From positions 12,408,866 through 12,472,865 of the forward strand of contig CM074185.1 in the NCBI GenBank assembly GCA_037179385.1: a DNA stretch of 64,000 nucleotides, written 5' to 3'. Below the pieces are notes generated by a model. The model made no database searches. It was not told the origin of the DNA and saw nothing but the letters and a program-made list of their open reading frames with translations. Source of the stretch: Holothuria scabra. Lineage: Eukaryota; Echinodermata; Holothuroidea; Aspidochirotida; Holothuriidae. The position numbers and the translations under genes are program-made. Below, piece after piece: positions 48,401-58,560 of this stretch; positions within the stretch are counted from its first letter, which is position 1; each line of letters begins with the position of its first letter.

Positions 48401-51400
48401 GATATGTTTCAATGTTGGATTTAATAACTAGAATTATCTAGAGAGAGTGCCCAACTGTTTTTGGTAGAGATCAGAGAGTATTTAAAGTCACCAGAGGCAA
48501 ATAAAACCAAAAATTTAATTTTGGGTTAATATATCTGGTTTCACAATACAATGTGACTATAATTGAGGGAGGCCTACACAATTTGACCATTTTGCAAATA
48601 GGACAAGACAAAAATGTAGAGGCACCAAATGCTCCTGAAAATTGTCTGCACAGTTCCTCTGACAGACTGCATGGTCAAGTGATTATCTCAGCATCTGAGT
48701 TGCATTTCAGATGTCTAGAGTTTGACTCCTGGTTGGGTTACATCGAAGACTTAAAAAATGGAGCCTACTGCCATTGTGCTTGGTGCTCAACATAAGCAAT
48801 GGAGTAGGGAAAACAAGCCAGTGAGCCCCAACTGAAAGAAAGGCCATGACCTGCCTGACTTAAAACCAATGAGATTGAAAGTAAACCGTAAACTATATCT
48901 AACTAACTACAATATGTATGAAGTATGTGTCCCCTTCTTGGACTATTTTGCACCAAAAAGAAAGACTTACCCTGGTCAGTAACAATGTTTTGACAATTTA
49001 TGTACTTAATAAAAAAAATAAGCATTTTTGTTAGCTTTCAAAATTAGTGGTATTATTGTTAATGTTGATAATGTCTCAACTTCGATCTGTTGTCATGGTA
49101 ACTAGGTCTAATGGTAACAAAATGACTTAAAATTCCATGTACCAATTGCTGTGCCTTGGGCTACAGCCAGAAAATATGGTACCCAACTGAATGTACTGAA
49201 GCACTGTGAATCAGCATGGGTGGGAAAGGGTGAGACATTTTGAGGTTCCCTTGTGAGAAATGTGAACATTCTGAGGGATATTTACTCTTTTGCTCATAGA
49301 AATTAAATGCAACAGATAATGGGGTATTTATTTCCCTTCCACGAAAAGAGACATTTTTGCAACCCTCGGCTGTGTCAGACTGCTTCCTAAGGCTTAATTT
49401 ATTACGAACATATTTGTGGTTATAAAAAGAAGTTTGGCATTTCATTTAGGTGTCACAACAGTATACTTGACTTTGGAAGCTTTTGAACATGTCTTGTTTT
49501 AAAGGGAAAATGCAGGCACCCCAACTGGAATTAGTATAGTAGACTAGCCCTGGTTTATGAGTGGCTCAGGAAGATCATGCTACAAAATTGTTTTCTCCTC
49601 AAGTGTGAAATTTAATTGGCATAACTTCTTGGTTTTCCTTGCGTAGGCAATATTGAAATCTAAAAGTATCATAAAAGATGCTTTGAAGGGAAATAAGGAG
49701 AAAATTGTGAGAGTTAGCTGTTGCTCCAAATAAGTTTAGGGTAACTGGTTTTGCCCTGTAAGAGTTCTTTTCAAAATATCAGACCATCCATCTCCTTTTC
49801 ACTGTTTTAAGGCCACGGAAGATTTTAACTCAACATTTGAGAAGATGATGAAATTTGTGAAAAATGAAGACAATTTACCTGTGATGGAAAAAGACCTTAA
49901 ACATAGAAAGGTAAGATGCTCTTACTTATTGTATTCATAGTCAGGCATTGAATTTAGAGGCATGCGAGTGTCATTGCACACCATCACTTACCTCAAATCA
50001 CTGTGATGGATGTGATATTTTGCAAACCTATATGAAGATTTGGAGCTCATGTAAACCTATTTAAGTGGAATAAAACAGTACACCTTACCTTTCTCCTTAA
50101 TTTTCTGAGGAAAGTGATTAGTAACACACCTAGAAAATCTAAAACTCAGTGCCTGCATAGTACAGCATTAACCTGATCCTTAAAGGGGCAAACAGAGTTT
50201 GACAAATAAAGTATCCTCTTGTTCCAGCACCTAGTTTTTCCCTTCTGAACTCATTGCTTAACAGAATATAGAAACATTGAAAAGATCTTTCAGGTTAGAA
50301 GAAACGTTAATTTTGTGTTAATTACTGTTTAGGGAAAATGTCTTAATGTTTGTTGGGTAACAAAATTCCATGCAGATGCAAGAATAGACAGCCTTGACTA
50401 TAGTCTGTAACCAATCAAGATGTTAGACCGTAATCATGGATCATTTTTGTTGCTTTTACTTCGTTGCGCAAAATTAGTGGAGAATTTAAGTTGTGCAAAA
50501 ACTGTAAAAACAAACATTGATTGCCACTTTAAGGTGAAATTGTCAAAGAGGAGTAATGACTTTGTGTTGAATATTGAGCTATGTAGTGTGTCAGGAGTTA
50601 TGTCAGTAGAATTTTTCACAATTTGTACAACCCCAAAGCATAGATGGATTGTTGCATAATAAAAGATCCTTTGTCTCATATTGCTTTCCCTACCCCCTAC
50701 TCCCACTGTATGGCTTTGATAACCAGACCGATCAGGTCGCACCAAAGATTTTAAAAATGGTACCTACTGCTGTTATGTGTGATGCTCTGGTGAGCAGTGG
50801 AGTGTACGGATATGACAATCCAATGCCTGACAACTGGACAAAAGCTTTCTCTCTATCGTTAGACTTTACCCTCATGTCATGCCCCAAACTCACCAACCCC
50901 CCATGACACAATCCTGGCTATGCCACTGATGGAAATTCAGTCATTTAACCTGGTTGGTATGAAAGATGCACCTAACTAACCATGGGAAATAGAACAAATT
51001 TTGTCTTCACAGCACTCATGGAAGAGATGTTTTTCTTTGTTCTCAGGTAAAAGACTTTGGCTTTTACGATGTAGTACTGGACTTTTTAATTCTTGATGCA
51101 TTCGATGATCTAGAGTCCCCTCCTGCCTCTGTTGTATCAATCATTCAAAATAGATGGTTGTCGCAAAGTGTCAAGGAGACGGTAAGTAATACTAGACTTG
51201 TATGTACGTTAAAGAATTTGAAAATTTCTGATTGCTTCTATTAGAGCTTTTTTGCTCAGGATACATTTATGAAATAATTACACTGGTGCTCATGGTTTCA
51301 CCTGTTAAGGGCTGACATCTCTATATTTCAATATGTATAATACAAATAACATCACCCAACCTAACTCTTATCCAGAATAAAACCAGGGTGGGGGCCCTGG

Positions 51401-54400
51401 TACCTGACCGAAGGTGCAGGTACTGAATCTAAGATCAACAAATTGGGTATCCATCTGTTACAAAATAGTTGTACAGCTTTACGGAACTATTCCAGGACAT
51501 TCCCTCTCCATTTTTTATACATCAAAATGCAATACTCTATCACATGCAAAACCTTGCTTTCCTGGGGGTTTTCAGACTTGGTCCTAAGCTTTGAGTACCT
51601 GTTACTGTACTGGGTAACTTTTGTCAAAACTATTGTATATGAAACTTGAATGGGTTGCCAGTAGTCACTTCCTGACAAAGGGCGTAGTTAAACACCCTAA
51701 TCGCCTTGTTCTATTCAAAAATAGAACAGGAATCCCTTCCATCTGCACAATTGGAGAAAGTTCACAAATTACTTTCATGCAGGTAGAAAGGGGTGGGGTA
51801 TCTGCTTAAGTTGAAAACTGTCCATATTTATCGGCACCCTCTTTAAGTCTGCCGGGAGTGAGTTGGCAGGAAATGTGAGGAAGCTTGTTAAAATTGCAGT
51901 GCATACCAATGATGGAGTTTTGTACTTTCTTTTCACAGGGTTTGTCAGCAGCTATATGGTCTGTATTGGCAGCCAAAAAACAAATGCTGAAGGTAAGAGT
52001 TAAATGATTTTGCTTGTGACATGGTATGTTTGCTTCATATTGTTTCTTCACAGAAATTCATAGTGATGTCAAACATGAATGAATGCTTGCATTCTCTACT
52101 GTTGGATGAGATTTAAGAACACGTCAATACAAATATATTATATGCTGTTAACTAGATAATGACATAAATGATTAAAGGTAAAAAGCAGCCCCCCAAACTT
52201 ATTTTGAAGAAAAAGCTAAATAAGACAATTTTCATCTTATTTCTCTTCCAAGTATCTTTCATTTCATTTCATGACTTTACTATTGCATATTCAAGGTAAA
52301 CTAAGCAGTTTATTTCTGGTAAATTTCACGTTTGAAGAGAAAAAACATTGTCACATGATTCCCAACAGCCAATAATGAAACTCGACAGTCTACTACACTT
52401 CTTCAATTTGGGAGGACTGCCCTTGCCCTTTAAATACTGTTTTGAATACAGTTACAGAGTGTCGTTCACATTCAAGTTTGGTTTCAAATACACTTCAAAC
52501 ACAGTGCAAGTTTGCCTCATTATGGAAATTCATTTTCGTGTATACATTTTACACATTGCCCAATAATTGCATAACAACTCTTAGTTGCCACAAGTATGGC
52601 TGCCAACTGTACAACTTATTAATGACAACTTCACGTTGCATGAGCAACAAACGTTAACAATTGATATAAAATTTGATGTCTCAAATTGTGGAGCGTACAG
52701 ACAGTGCCTCTGCACAGACATTTGGATTACCAGTTGGTCACAAAACAGGATCATTGCATTCAAATATTGTTTTTTTTCCATGTTCACACAGAACCCACAT
52801 GGTTTTATGGGCCATTTCTATGATATATCTAAACACGTGACTCCTGCTCTTGCATGGGGTTTCATGGGAACAGATGAGGAACTGAAAGGGCTTATGGATG
52901 CTCTCAAGGTGAGATTAAACCTCCTTAAAATTTGTATTACAATCTGACCATGATACAATGTTAGAAACTGGCATTTTGGCTCCATGTTATGAAGTGTTAT
53001 TTAAGGTATATTGGTATGTCAGCAGAAAGCCATGTATATGCTGTGCAATTAAGGAGTAAGTTTTCCTTAGTAAAAATCAATTGGAACTATATCACTATCT
53101 TTTAAAATTTTCAATTTATAGACCTACCTCTTCAAAGTGTGAAAGTTTTTGAGGCAACATGTTGCTTTTGAAAAAATAATAATGTGGAGTGTAGCACAGT
53201 GTTGAAATTTCTTTTGTTAACCCAATATCATCTCCTACTTACTCATTAGCAGGGTTTTCTCTGGGTTTAGAATTGAACGTCGCGCATTTGATGCGTCCAT
53301 GGTGGATTGCTGGCCTGGGGGAGGGGTATAAGGGGAATTTTGGAAATTTTGTGACTTATGGAAGTCGCTAAACGCAAAATGGTGACAGTTTTAAGGCAAA
53401 TTAGTCAACACAATTTCTGTTAGTCGACGCCAAAATATTAGCACTGAAACTCACATTCGTACAAATTTTGATCTATACTGATAGCGGTAACTAACGCTGG
53501 CTTTATATCACTTAATTTCTGCTTCGAAAGTTTTGGTTCATCGGCATGGCATTTATTTAGCGCTGGCACTGGATGATTTTTACCCCCGGTTGGCCGTTAT
53601 TTCGCGCCAGTGCTCACCAAAATTGACATAATTGGGCCGGCTTACAATATTACAAGTTCAGGATAGAAAATATTGGAAAAATTTCCATTCGTTTCACAAA
53701 CGGGATATCATTTTTGTAGGCGTAATATTTTCACTTCAAAAGTGGGGATACAAATCATCCGTTAATACAGTAGATTTGTTTGCAGTCGATGTCACATGTC
53801 CTTTAATAATTTAGTCATTAGGCCAACATCATGCTAATCCTGTTTTTCATCCCCCAATCATGTCGAAACATTTGCATTCTTTTACTGGGTTGTGGTTGCG
53901 TTAATGTCTTGTAGCTACTCTCCAGCTTCAACGAAGCCCATGTAGATCAATCATTCATGATATTCTTAGAAGTTCTGGGAAGCAAAACAATTGCACCCAA
54001 TTAGCGTATCTTATGGTTCCTTTCGGATATAAATATATCCCTGTATATTTTAAGCAGTTCTTGTCCAAAACTTACGTCTTGTTTGAAAAGAACCTGCAAT
54101 TGAAATGCACGTAAATCAGATCCCCGAAAAATCCATGTACCGTTTCATGAAGGTGAATTTGGCACGGGGCTGGCCCTGCTTTGCTAGCTGGCTATATAAG
54201 CATGGGAAGTTCGATCGTCATAACTTAAACTCAACGGGAAAACTTGTCTCAAGACCAAGTATTTTCACACACTAAATCACATAGGCAAAGGTGTGAGTTG
54301 TGATTGGCCGGCTAGAATCAACGCAATTGAACCAATCACGATGCAGGGACCAGTTTAAATTTTGAAATGAATCGTATGCATGTGATGTCACCAAGCAAAA

Positions 54401-57190
54401 CATGACGCCTTGTTTGGCGGAAAAACGGACTCGCACGAAAGTCTACCGCATGGGTGGGCCAAGAAGTTTGCTGCATGAGACCATGTGCATCAGTGTTTTT
54501 GTTTGCAGTGACGTCCCATGACAACATTGCATAAGTCCTTCTGTAAATAACATTAAGGAAGGAATGCTAGAAATGACCTAATTTATGCAAGATAATAATC
54601 AACAAACTTGCACAAGATTCTAGGAGCTACGTGTACAAAACGTGCACAGACATGTATGCTAAGCTTGGGGATTTGAAAAAAAGGCTGCAGCTCGATAGTC
54701 TGTACAATGTGTTTTGTGCAGAACAGTTTGTACAGCAACTTATGTAGCGCTTTCTGCAGAGAAAGCAAGGAAAACACATTGAATTCAATTCTAAATCTAA
54801 TTCCATGTAATACTACAGGGTTATAGTGGAAAATGTCAGACGATCACTTCCATGGCAGGGATAAAATTTTACGTTTGTGATTATCAATGCATCCCGTTTT
54901 GGCGGGAAGTTAAAGGATGAATTTTACGAAACTAAGGGCAAGTTTCAAGTATATTTTAGCCCCTTTTCCAGTTTGCAAATAATTGGTTGTAATGATTGAG
55001 TGAATGCCAGAATTTATAAAAGCAATGGAGCACGTGGCTGCAAGCAATCACACATTGTGTGCGTACCGATCTTTTATGAAAACATGTTGGGAAAACAAGA
55101 GTTCTATGACATCATACACATAAGGTCCATTGCACTTACTTTAAGTTACCTCTACGCAAGGAAACATCGTGATTGGTTCATTATTGCTTTTAATCAGCCA
55201 ATCATACTCGCGACATTGTCAAAGCAGTTTTACTGTGTAGGAATAAGGTGTAGAAACCAACCGTCCTGGCACAGAATTCTAATACTCCCATTGCATTTGT
55301 GCTACGACCAAATTTCCCAAACTTTTGTTGTAGTAGGGCAAAACAGTTCAGAGATGTAGTATTTACTGGGGGGTTAAGACTGCAGGGTACATTCGCACAA
55401 CTTCATTTTCTGATTTTCTGAATTGCGGAGCAAGTTTTAAGAACAAAGTAACAGGAAATATGTGGGATTTCATCTTAAAGATACAATGACATGGTTCGTT
55501 CCTTTGATTGATAATTTCCCAAATCTGAGATATTAGCCCTGCCTCTAACCTGCAAAAACGGGCGTTTGTGTTTTGGTCGTGCAAGTTGTGTTGTGCCACG
55601 TAGCTACTGTGCTCCAGAGTGAGCACAACAGTTTCCTGATAGGAGCCTACGAGGGCAAGTGCAGGCTAGTTAATAATACTGTGTTGTTACTTGTTCAGCA
55701 ATAGGCCCTATGGGCTATACATACAGAGCTCCGACTCGCATGCAGTGGTATGTGCATGGAAGTTAAAAAAGGTAGTTGCAGTTTTACAAATAAGTCAATT
55801 ATTTTGTCGTTTATTGCATTAACAACAAAAGCAATCATTGACAGAAAGAAGAAAAATTATGGAGGCTACAATCTTGGACAAAACTGTTGAGACACTTTGC
55901 CATAATATTCTTGAATTTCAGTTCAAAGGCTTACATGAATTCCCATCCCCCGCTCCCCCTTTCAATGTTGCGCTGAAAGAGTGACTGTATGCCGTGAAAA
56001 GGCTAACTGCGAAGGGGAGCGGGGGTGTCCCAAGGAGTTTTGTCCAAGATTGTATAGCTGGCAGCAATTTTGAACATCGCGGCCGTTTTTTGAACGTGGC
56101 GGCCTTCTTGATTTTGAAGCTTGAACTTCGCGGGGCGCAACATTCAAAAGGCCCAGGGAAAACCCTGATTAGGTATGGTGAATGGTTTAGTTATTCATTC
56201 TAATGGTTTTTAAAGACACAGTGTAAATTTTTCAAGTTACAGCATTCAGGGCACACAAATGTTACAATTGTCCCTGAAATGGAGGTTGCAAAAACAGTGG
56301 CTTATATTAGCCATTTGCAACATGTCCCTTTCTCAACATCACAAGTTTTACATATCATGGCCGGAAATTACTTTGTACCATTGTCAAGATGAATTTGATG
56401 GGAATTGTGGCAGTTTTCTGGGTTTTTATGCTCTTTACATCAAATACCCAACTTTGTCATTTTCATGTCAGTAGACGTTCAAAAAGACCATTGTGATGTG
56501 GGAATAGTCTTGTACATAATATTTTGCCAAGTGGAGGGCAGGGGGATTTGTCCCCTCTGGTCAGTAAGTTAAGTTTTGGTTTTGGGGGGGTCATTTTAGT
56601 GGTTACTTCTCTGAATAATTCCCCTTAAAATCATATGGTTTCAATTAATTAAAAAGTTTTATAAATGGAACTATTTGCTTCAAATATTTTACTACATGAA
56701 AATGCATTGAAGTTTCGTGGTTGTGATAAATAGCCTATGGCTTTGTTCAAATTGTGTTTATTGATCACATATTGATATGCTGATGTTGAAAAATTAAATA
56801 CCAGGTACTCAGGATGTTTGCCATTAGTGATGCCATCACTGCAGTGGAGACCTCAGACCTGGCAGTTTGAGGCCATGTATAAAAGGCCTGTATCACTATG
56901 TTATGTATTAAGACCTTCAGACTTCAAGACCCACTGGAGGTTGGAGAGTCTAAGGCCATTGTGTACTTTGACTACAACACTGATTAGTACAACATATATA
57001 AGGAAATACTTGTTAATTTTTTTTGACATTTCCCCCTTGACAGGACCAAGTGCTAATATTTTCAAGATCGATGTTCTCCCTAGAGAAGTGCCGATACTCC
57101 AGTGTCCCAGAACTTGCTGATGATATTTTTCTGCTGGCAAGGGAGATGTTTGAAAATCTAAACCAAAGTCTTCTAGCATTTTCAAGGTGA
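42271..57190 (+). CDS. MIGA: Mitoguardin (FAM73 family), 11 coding exons, 502 aa
   Basis: Coding exons: 42271-42454, 43470-43715, 44669-44754, 45074-45253, 46720-46820, 47703-47862, 49812-49910, 51047-51181, 51939-51992, 52792-52908, 57044-57190. All introns are GT-AG, phases agree, and the sum is 1509 nt including TGA. Known role of the family: mitochondrial outer-membrane proteins that promote fusion through mitoPLD and bind ER VAP proteins and lipid droplets. Visible support: an N-terminal membrane segment (about 14-33) followed by a basic cluster; an FFAT-like motif SFHSADD (223-229); and the conserved C-terminal domain with DFLAKVHCVRQA, FYDVVLDFLILDAFDDLE, RWLS and GFMGHFYDISKHV. At 502 aa it is somewhat shorter than the vertebrate proteins as I recall them, mainly in the low-complexity N-terminal third. 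The ATG at 42271 is chosen because it precedes the membrane segment. The exon is open upstream of it, so an N-terminal extension from an unseen exon is possible. Confidence 0.92.
43470..43715 (+). CDS. MIGA: MIGA coding exon 2 (residues 62-143)
   Basis: Pro/Ser/Thr-rich, probably disordered linker. Acceptor TTGTCTTAAAG, donor GTTTGT. Phase 1 in and phase 1 out agree with its neighbours. Confidence 0.85.
44669..44754 (+). CDS. MIGA: MIGA coding exon 3 (residues 144-172)
   Basis: Contains SALRYWEEALE, the tetratricopeptide-like helix that begins the conserved MIGA region. Acceptor TTCTTTCTGCAG, donor GTAAAG. Confidence 0.88.
45074..45253 (+). CDS. MIGA: MIGA coding exon 4 (residues 173-232), FFAT-like motif
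   Basis: A helical segment (LHDLLKKIKELCAEYIEL) then an acidic tail SSSDSFHSADDDEE. The tail corresponds to the VAP-binding FFAT motif of MIGA2. Ser at FFAT position 4 is of the phospho-dependent type. Confidence 0.88.
45603..45840 (+). mobile_element. tRNA-derived SINE in MIGA intron 4
   Basis: The head has a decayed A-box (GGGGTCAGGTGG) and B-box (GAGTTAGATTCCTGG); the body has CTACTGCCATTGTG and GGTGCTCAGCATAAGCAATGG; the tail has AAACTGGGCC, TAAAACTCCA and CTAACTAAA. Same family as 47432 and 48664. Confidence 0.75.
46720..46820 (+). CDS. MIGA: MIGA coding exon 5 (residues 233-265 plus 2 nt)
   Basis: Encodes ...DELYQAALVLVKHNQIQCRT..., a family-conserved helix leading into the RTK/RTR segment. 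Acceptor CTGATCCACAG, donor GTATGT. Confidence 0.88.
46905..47260. repeat. Diverged direct repeat in MIGA intron 5
   Basis: About 46920-47010 and 47130-47240 share TAGGTTCTCAACA/TAGGTTCTTAACA, ACTTTANGCAGATTG and surrounding text. Class unknown. Confidence 0.45.
47432..47659 (+). mobile_element. tRNA-derived SINE in MIGA intron 5 (best head)
   Basis: Pol III A-box TGGTCAAGTGG (47439-47449) and B-box GTTCAAGTCCT (47475-47485) have tRNA-like spacing. Body and tail are as in the other copies. It ends 43 bases before exon 6. Confidence 0.85.
47703..47862 (+). CDS. MIGA: MIGA coding exon 6 (residues 266-319)
   Basis: Contains the family signature DFLAKVHCVRQAVRLLMS. Donor GTAAGT. This is one of the most diagnostic exons. 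Confidence 0.92.
48664..48907 (+). mobile_element. tRNA-derived SINE in MIGA intron 6
   Basis: A-box TGGTCAAGTGA, B-box GTTTGACTCCT, shared body (CCTACTGCCATTGTGCTTGG) and a CTAACTAACTA tail. Confidence 0.82.
49812..49910 (+). CDS. MIGA: MIGA coding exon 7 (residues 320-352)
   Basis: Encodes FNSTFEKMMKFVKN..., matching the F-E-EM motif region of the family. Acceptor CTGTTTTAAG is atypical but in phase. Confidence 0.85.
50733..50965 (+). mobile_element. Degenerate SINE in MIGA intron 7
   Basis: The body piece CACCAAAGATTTTAAAAATG...CCTACTGC matches the SINE after its B-box, and a CACCTAACTAACC end is at about 50960. The middle is replaced or diverged. Confidence 0.5.
51047..51181 (+). CDS. 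MIGA: MIGA coding exon 8 (residues 353-397)
   Basis: Contains FYDVVLDFLILDAFDDLESP and NRWLSQSVKET, the best conserved MIGA block. Confidence 0.93.
51939..51992 (+). CDS. MIGA: MIGA coding exon 9 (residues 398-415), 54 nt micro-sized
   Basis: Short exon encoding GLSAAIWSVLAAKKQMLK, aligned with the family's A-W-SVLKAKRR-L segment. Good acceptor (TTTCTTTTCACAG) and donor (GTAAGA). Confidence 0.88.
52172..52433. mobile_element. TTAA-flanked MITE in MIGA intron 9 (262 bp)
   Basis: TTAAAGG at both outer ends, and the inward ends GGTAAAAAGCAGCCCCCCAA / GGGCAAGGGCAGTCCTCCCA are inverted. A second copy starts near 63776 and runs off the window. Distinct from, but TIR-related to, the 22872 family. 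Confidence 0.7.
52792..52908 (+). CDS. MIGA: MIGA coding exon 10 (residues 416-454)
   Basis: Encodes GFMGHFYDISKHVTPALAWG, matching the family's GF-SHFY-VSEHV-P-LA-GF block. Confidence 0.92.
53250..56167. mobile_element. 2.9 kb hAT-like element in the last MIGA intron
   Basis: Ends CAGGGTTTTCTCTGGGTTTA and, inward from the right, CAGGGTTTTCCCTGGGCCTT are inverted, followed on both sides by GCGC-rich ~20 bases. The flanking direct repeat is only 5 bases (ATTAG on both sides), shorter than the usual 8. The interior has no frame above ~120 codons and holds a nested MITE (55867). It accounts for most of the 4.1 kb intron 10. Confidence 0.7.
55867..56054. mobile_element. 188-bp nested MITE (TA-type ends)
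   Basis: TACAATCTTGGACAAAACT at the left is exactly inverted at the right (AGTTTTGTCCAAGATTGTA). The TA ends suggest a Tc1/mariner-type duplication. The centre has a second inverted GGGGAGCGGGGG/CCCCGCTCCCCC pair. Confidence 0.75.
57044..57190 (+). CDS. MIGA: MIGA coding exon 11 (residues 455-502 and stop)
   Basis: Encodes ...SLEKCRYSSVPELADDIFLL..., the family's C-terminal D-vRYtSVpaLAeDI block, then ends in TGA at 57188-57190. It follows a 4.1 kb intron enlarged by a transposon. Confidence 0.9.
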   Translation, partial: DQVLIFSRSMFSLEKCRYSSVPELADDIFLLAREMFENLNQSLLAFSR

Positions 57191-57461
57191 CAGATTTTGA
57201 AGAGATAACATTCCAATGACACGGTATAGGTACCTTGATGAGAAAATGGATAGATTTATGTATGATAGCAATAATCCTCAAGTATTATCAGTTCTTGACT
57301 TTTGAAGGACTGTCCAGTTAAAAAGAAATTTTGGTAGAAAAGATGAGGTGCAACCATAACGCCGAGGTGTGTTTCTACCAAAGTCAAGTTTGTTGAACTG
57401 TAGGCAAATATGAGAAAAATGCATGATGGCATTGTTAAGTTGATACAAATGAGATTTGGTG

Positions 57462-57683
57462 TATAGAGGCCTTTCAATTACGTCACGGAGCGGCCATGCT
57501 GGAGGACATTCATGCCAAATACACGTGGTTTTGTGCTGAATGCACTGCACAGAGTGCATCGTGGTAAGCACGATGCGTACACAGTCAACGAGCAAGCGCG
57601 CCCCGTGTGGTTTACTACGTAGTAACATGTACTCCAACATGGCCGCTGGAGAGTATTATGACGTCATGTGAAAAGCCTCTATA
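57462..57683 (+). mobile_element. MITE pair, member 1 (222 bp)
   Basis: Own inverted ends TATAGAGGCCTTTCA / TATAGAGGCTTTTCA (inward from the right) extend ~55 bases with CGGCCATG-TGGAG in both arms. TA ends suggest Tc1/mariner-type insertion. Confidence 0.8.
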
Positions 57684-57693
57684 GAGCATTTAG

Positions 57694-57934
57694 TATGGAG
57701 GCTTTTCAGTTTTCATATGACGTAATAATATTTCCTAGTGGCCATGTTGGAGTATGTGTTACTAAACCATATGTGTTAGTAAACCATATTCGACATGCTT
57801 GCTCTGTGAATGCGTACACGCGGTGTATACCACTGTGCATATTGTTCAGTGTGTTCAGCACAAAGCCATGTGTTTAATTGGCATGATTGTCCTCTAGCAT
57901 TGCAAATTTGTGATGTAATTCCAAAGCCTGTATA
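57694..57934 (-). mobile_element. MITE pair, member 2 (241 bp), inverted relative to member 1
   Basis: Its left side (TATGGAGGCTTTTCA...GTGGCCATGTTGGAGTATGT) matches the reverse complement of member 1's right side, continuing through GTTACTA and GTAAACCA. The two copies face each other 10 bases apart. Confidence 0.78.
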
Positions 57935-58100
57935 GAACAGGAAGCATGTTTCAATTGTAGGAACACTGATTGATTTGGGAGGAGTGGCAAAACAGAAGTT
58001 GTAACTAATGTTCTCCTAATATAGAACAGCGTTTTCCAACTTTTTCTTTATAGCAGGAGATAACTTCGTATCCTTTCAACTCTTTGCCCACCACACTAAT

Positions 58101-58410
58101 TTAAAGGGCCAATCCTCTCACACTAACACACCAACTGCAATTTTTGTTGTTGTTTTACAGAAATTCTCCATTGTCTCAGCTCTTTGATTGACAGCTAGTT
58201 CAAACAATTCAAAGTTCCATAGCTCATATTACACACCCTATACTGTACAGAGAGTGTTTTTATTATACATTGGGGTCTTGTATACTGATCCTGAAGCAAA
58301 AAACTAAGGATGGTTGTGTCTGGATGAGAATAAATTTTGAACAGTTGTGAGGCTTAAGGGGGTAGGTTAGGAGAATTATAAATTTTTGGGGTGAAGGATC
58401 AGACCTTTAA
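58101..58410 (-). mobile_element. TTAA MITE, copy 3 (310 bp), opposite orientation to copy 1
   Basis: TTAA at both ends (58101-58104, 58407-58410). The reverse complement of its right half matches the left half of 22872 (CAATTCTCCTAAC..., CTCATCCAGACACAA). It contains an AATAAA at 58329. Confidence 0.72.
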
Positions 58411-58528
58411 GACTACAGCAAGCTGTAAGAATTTGACAGACTGCCATCACTTGTTGGCAGATCAAAGAGTCACAGGCCTGTGATGTAGGTGTTAGCACTA
58501 TATCTAGGATTCCATTACTTTCCTTTTT

Positions 58529-58560
58529 TTTTGGGGGGGGGGGGGGGAGGGGGGAAGGAG
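58529..58560. repeat. T/G homopolymer run
   Basis: A T run followed by a long G run. A (GA)n/(G)n tract follows at about 58698-58724. Confidence 0.85.

Noticed and set aside
52585..52947. 120-codon frame taken as one gene
   Set aside because: Only 52792-52908 is MIGA exon 10. The upstream part is intron read through in the same frame.
55000..55359. 119-codon frame inside the hAT-like element
   Set aside because: No transposase motif or recognisable domain, and composition like non-coding DNA.
56818..57640. Overlapping frames around MIGA exon 11
   Set aside because: They are other-frame or antisense shadows of the exon and of the MITE at 57462.
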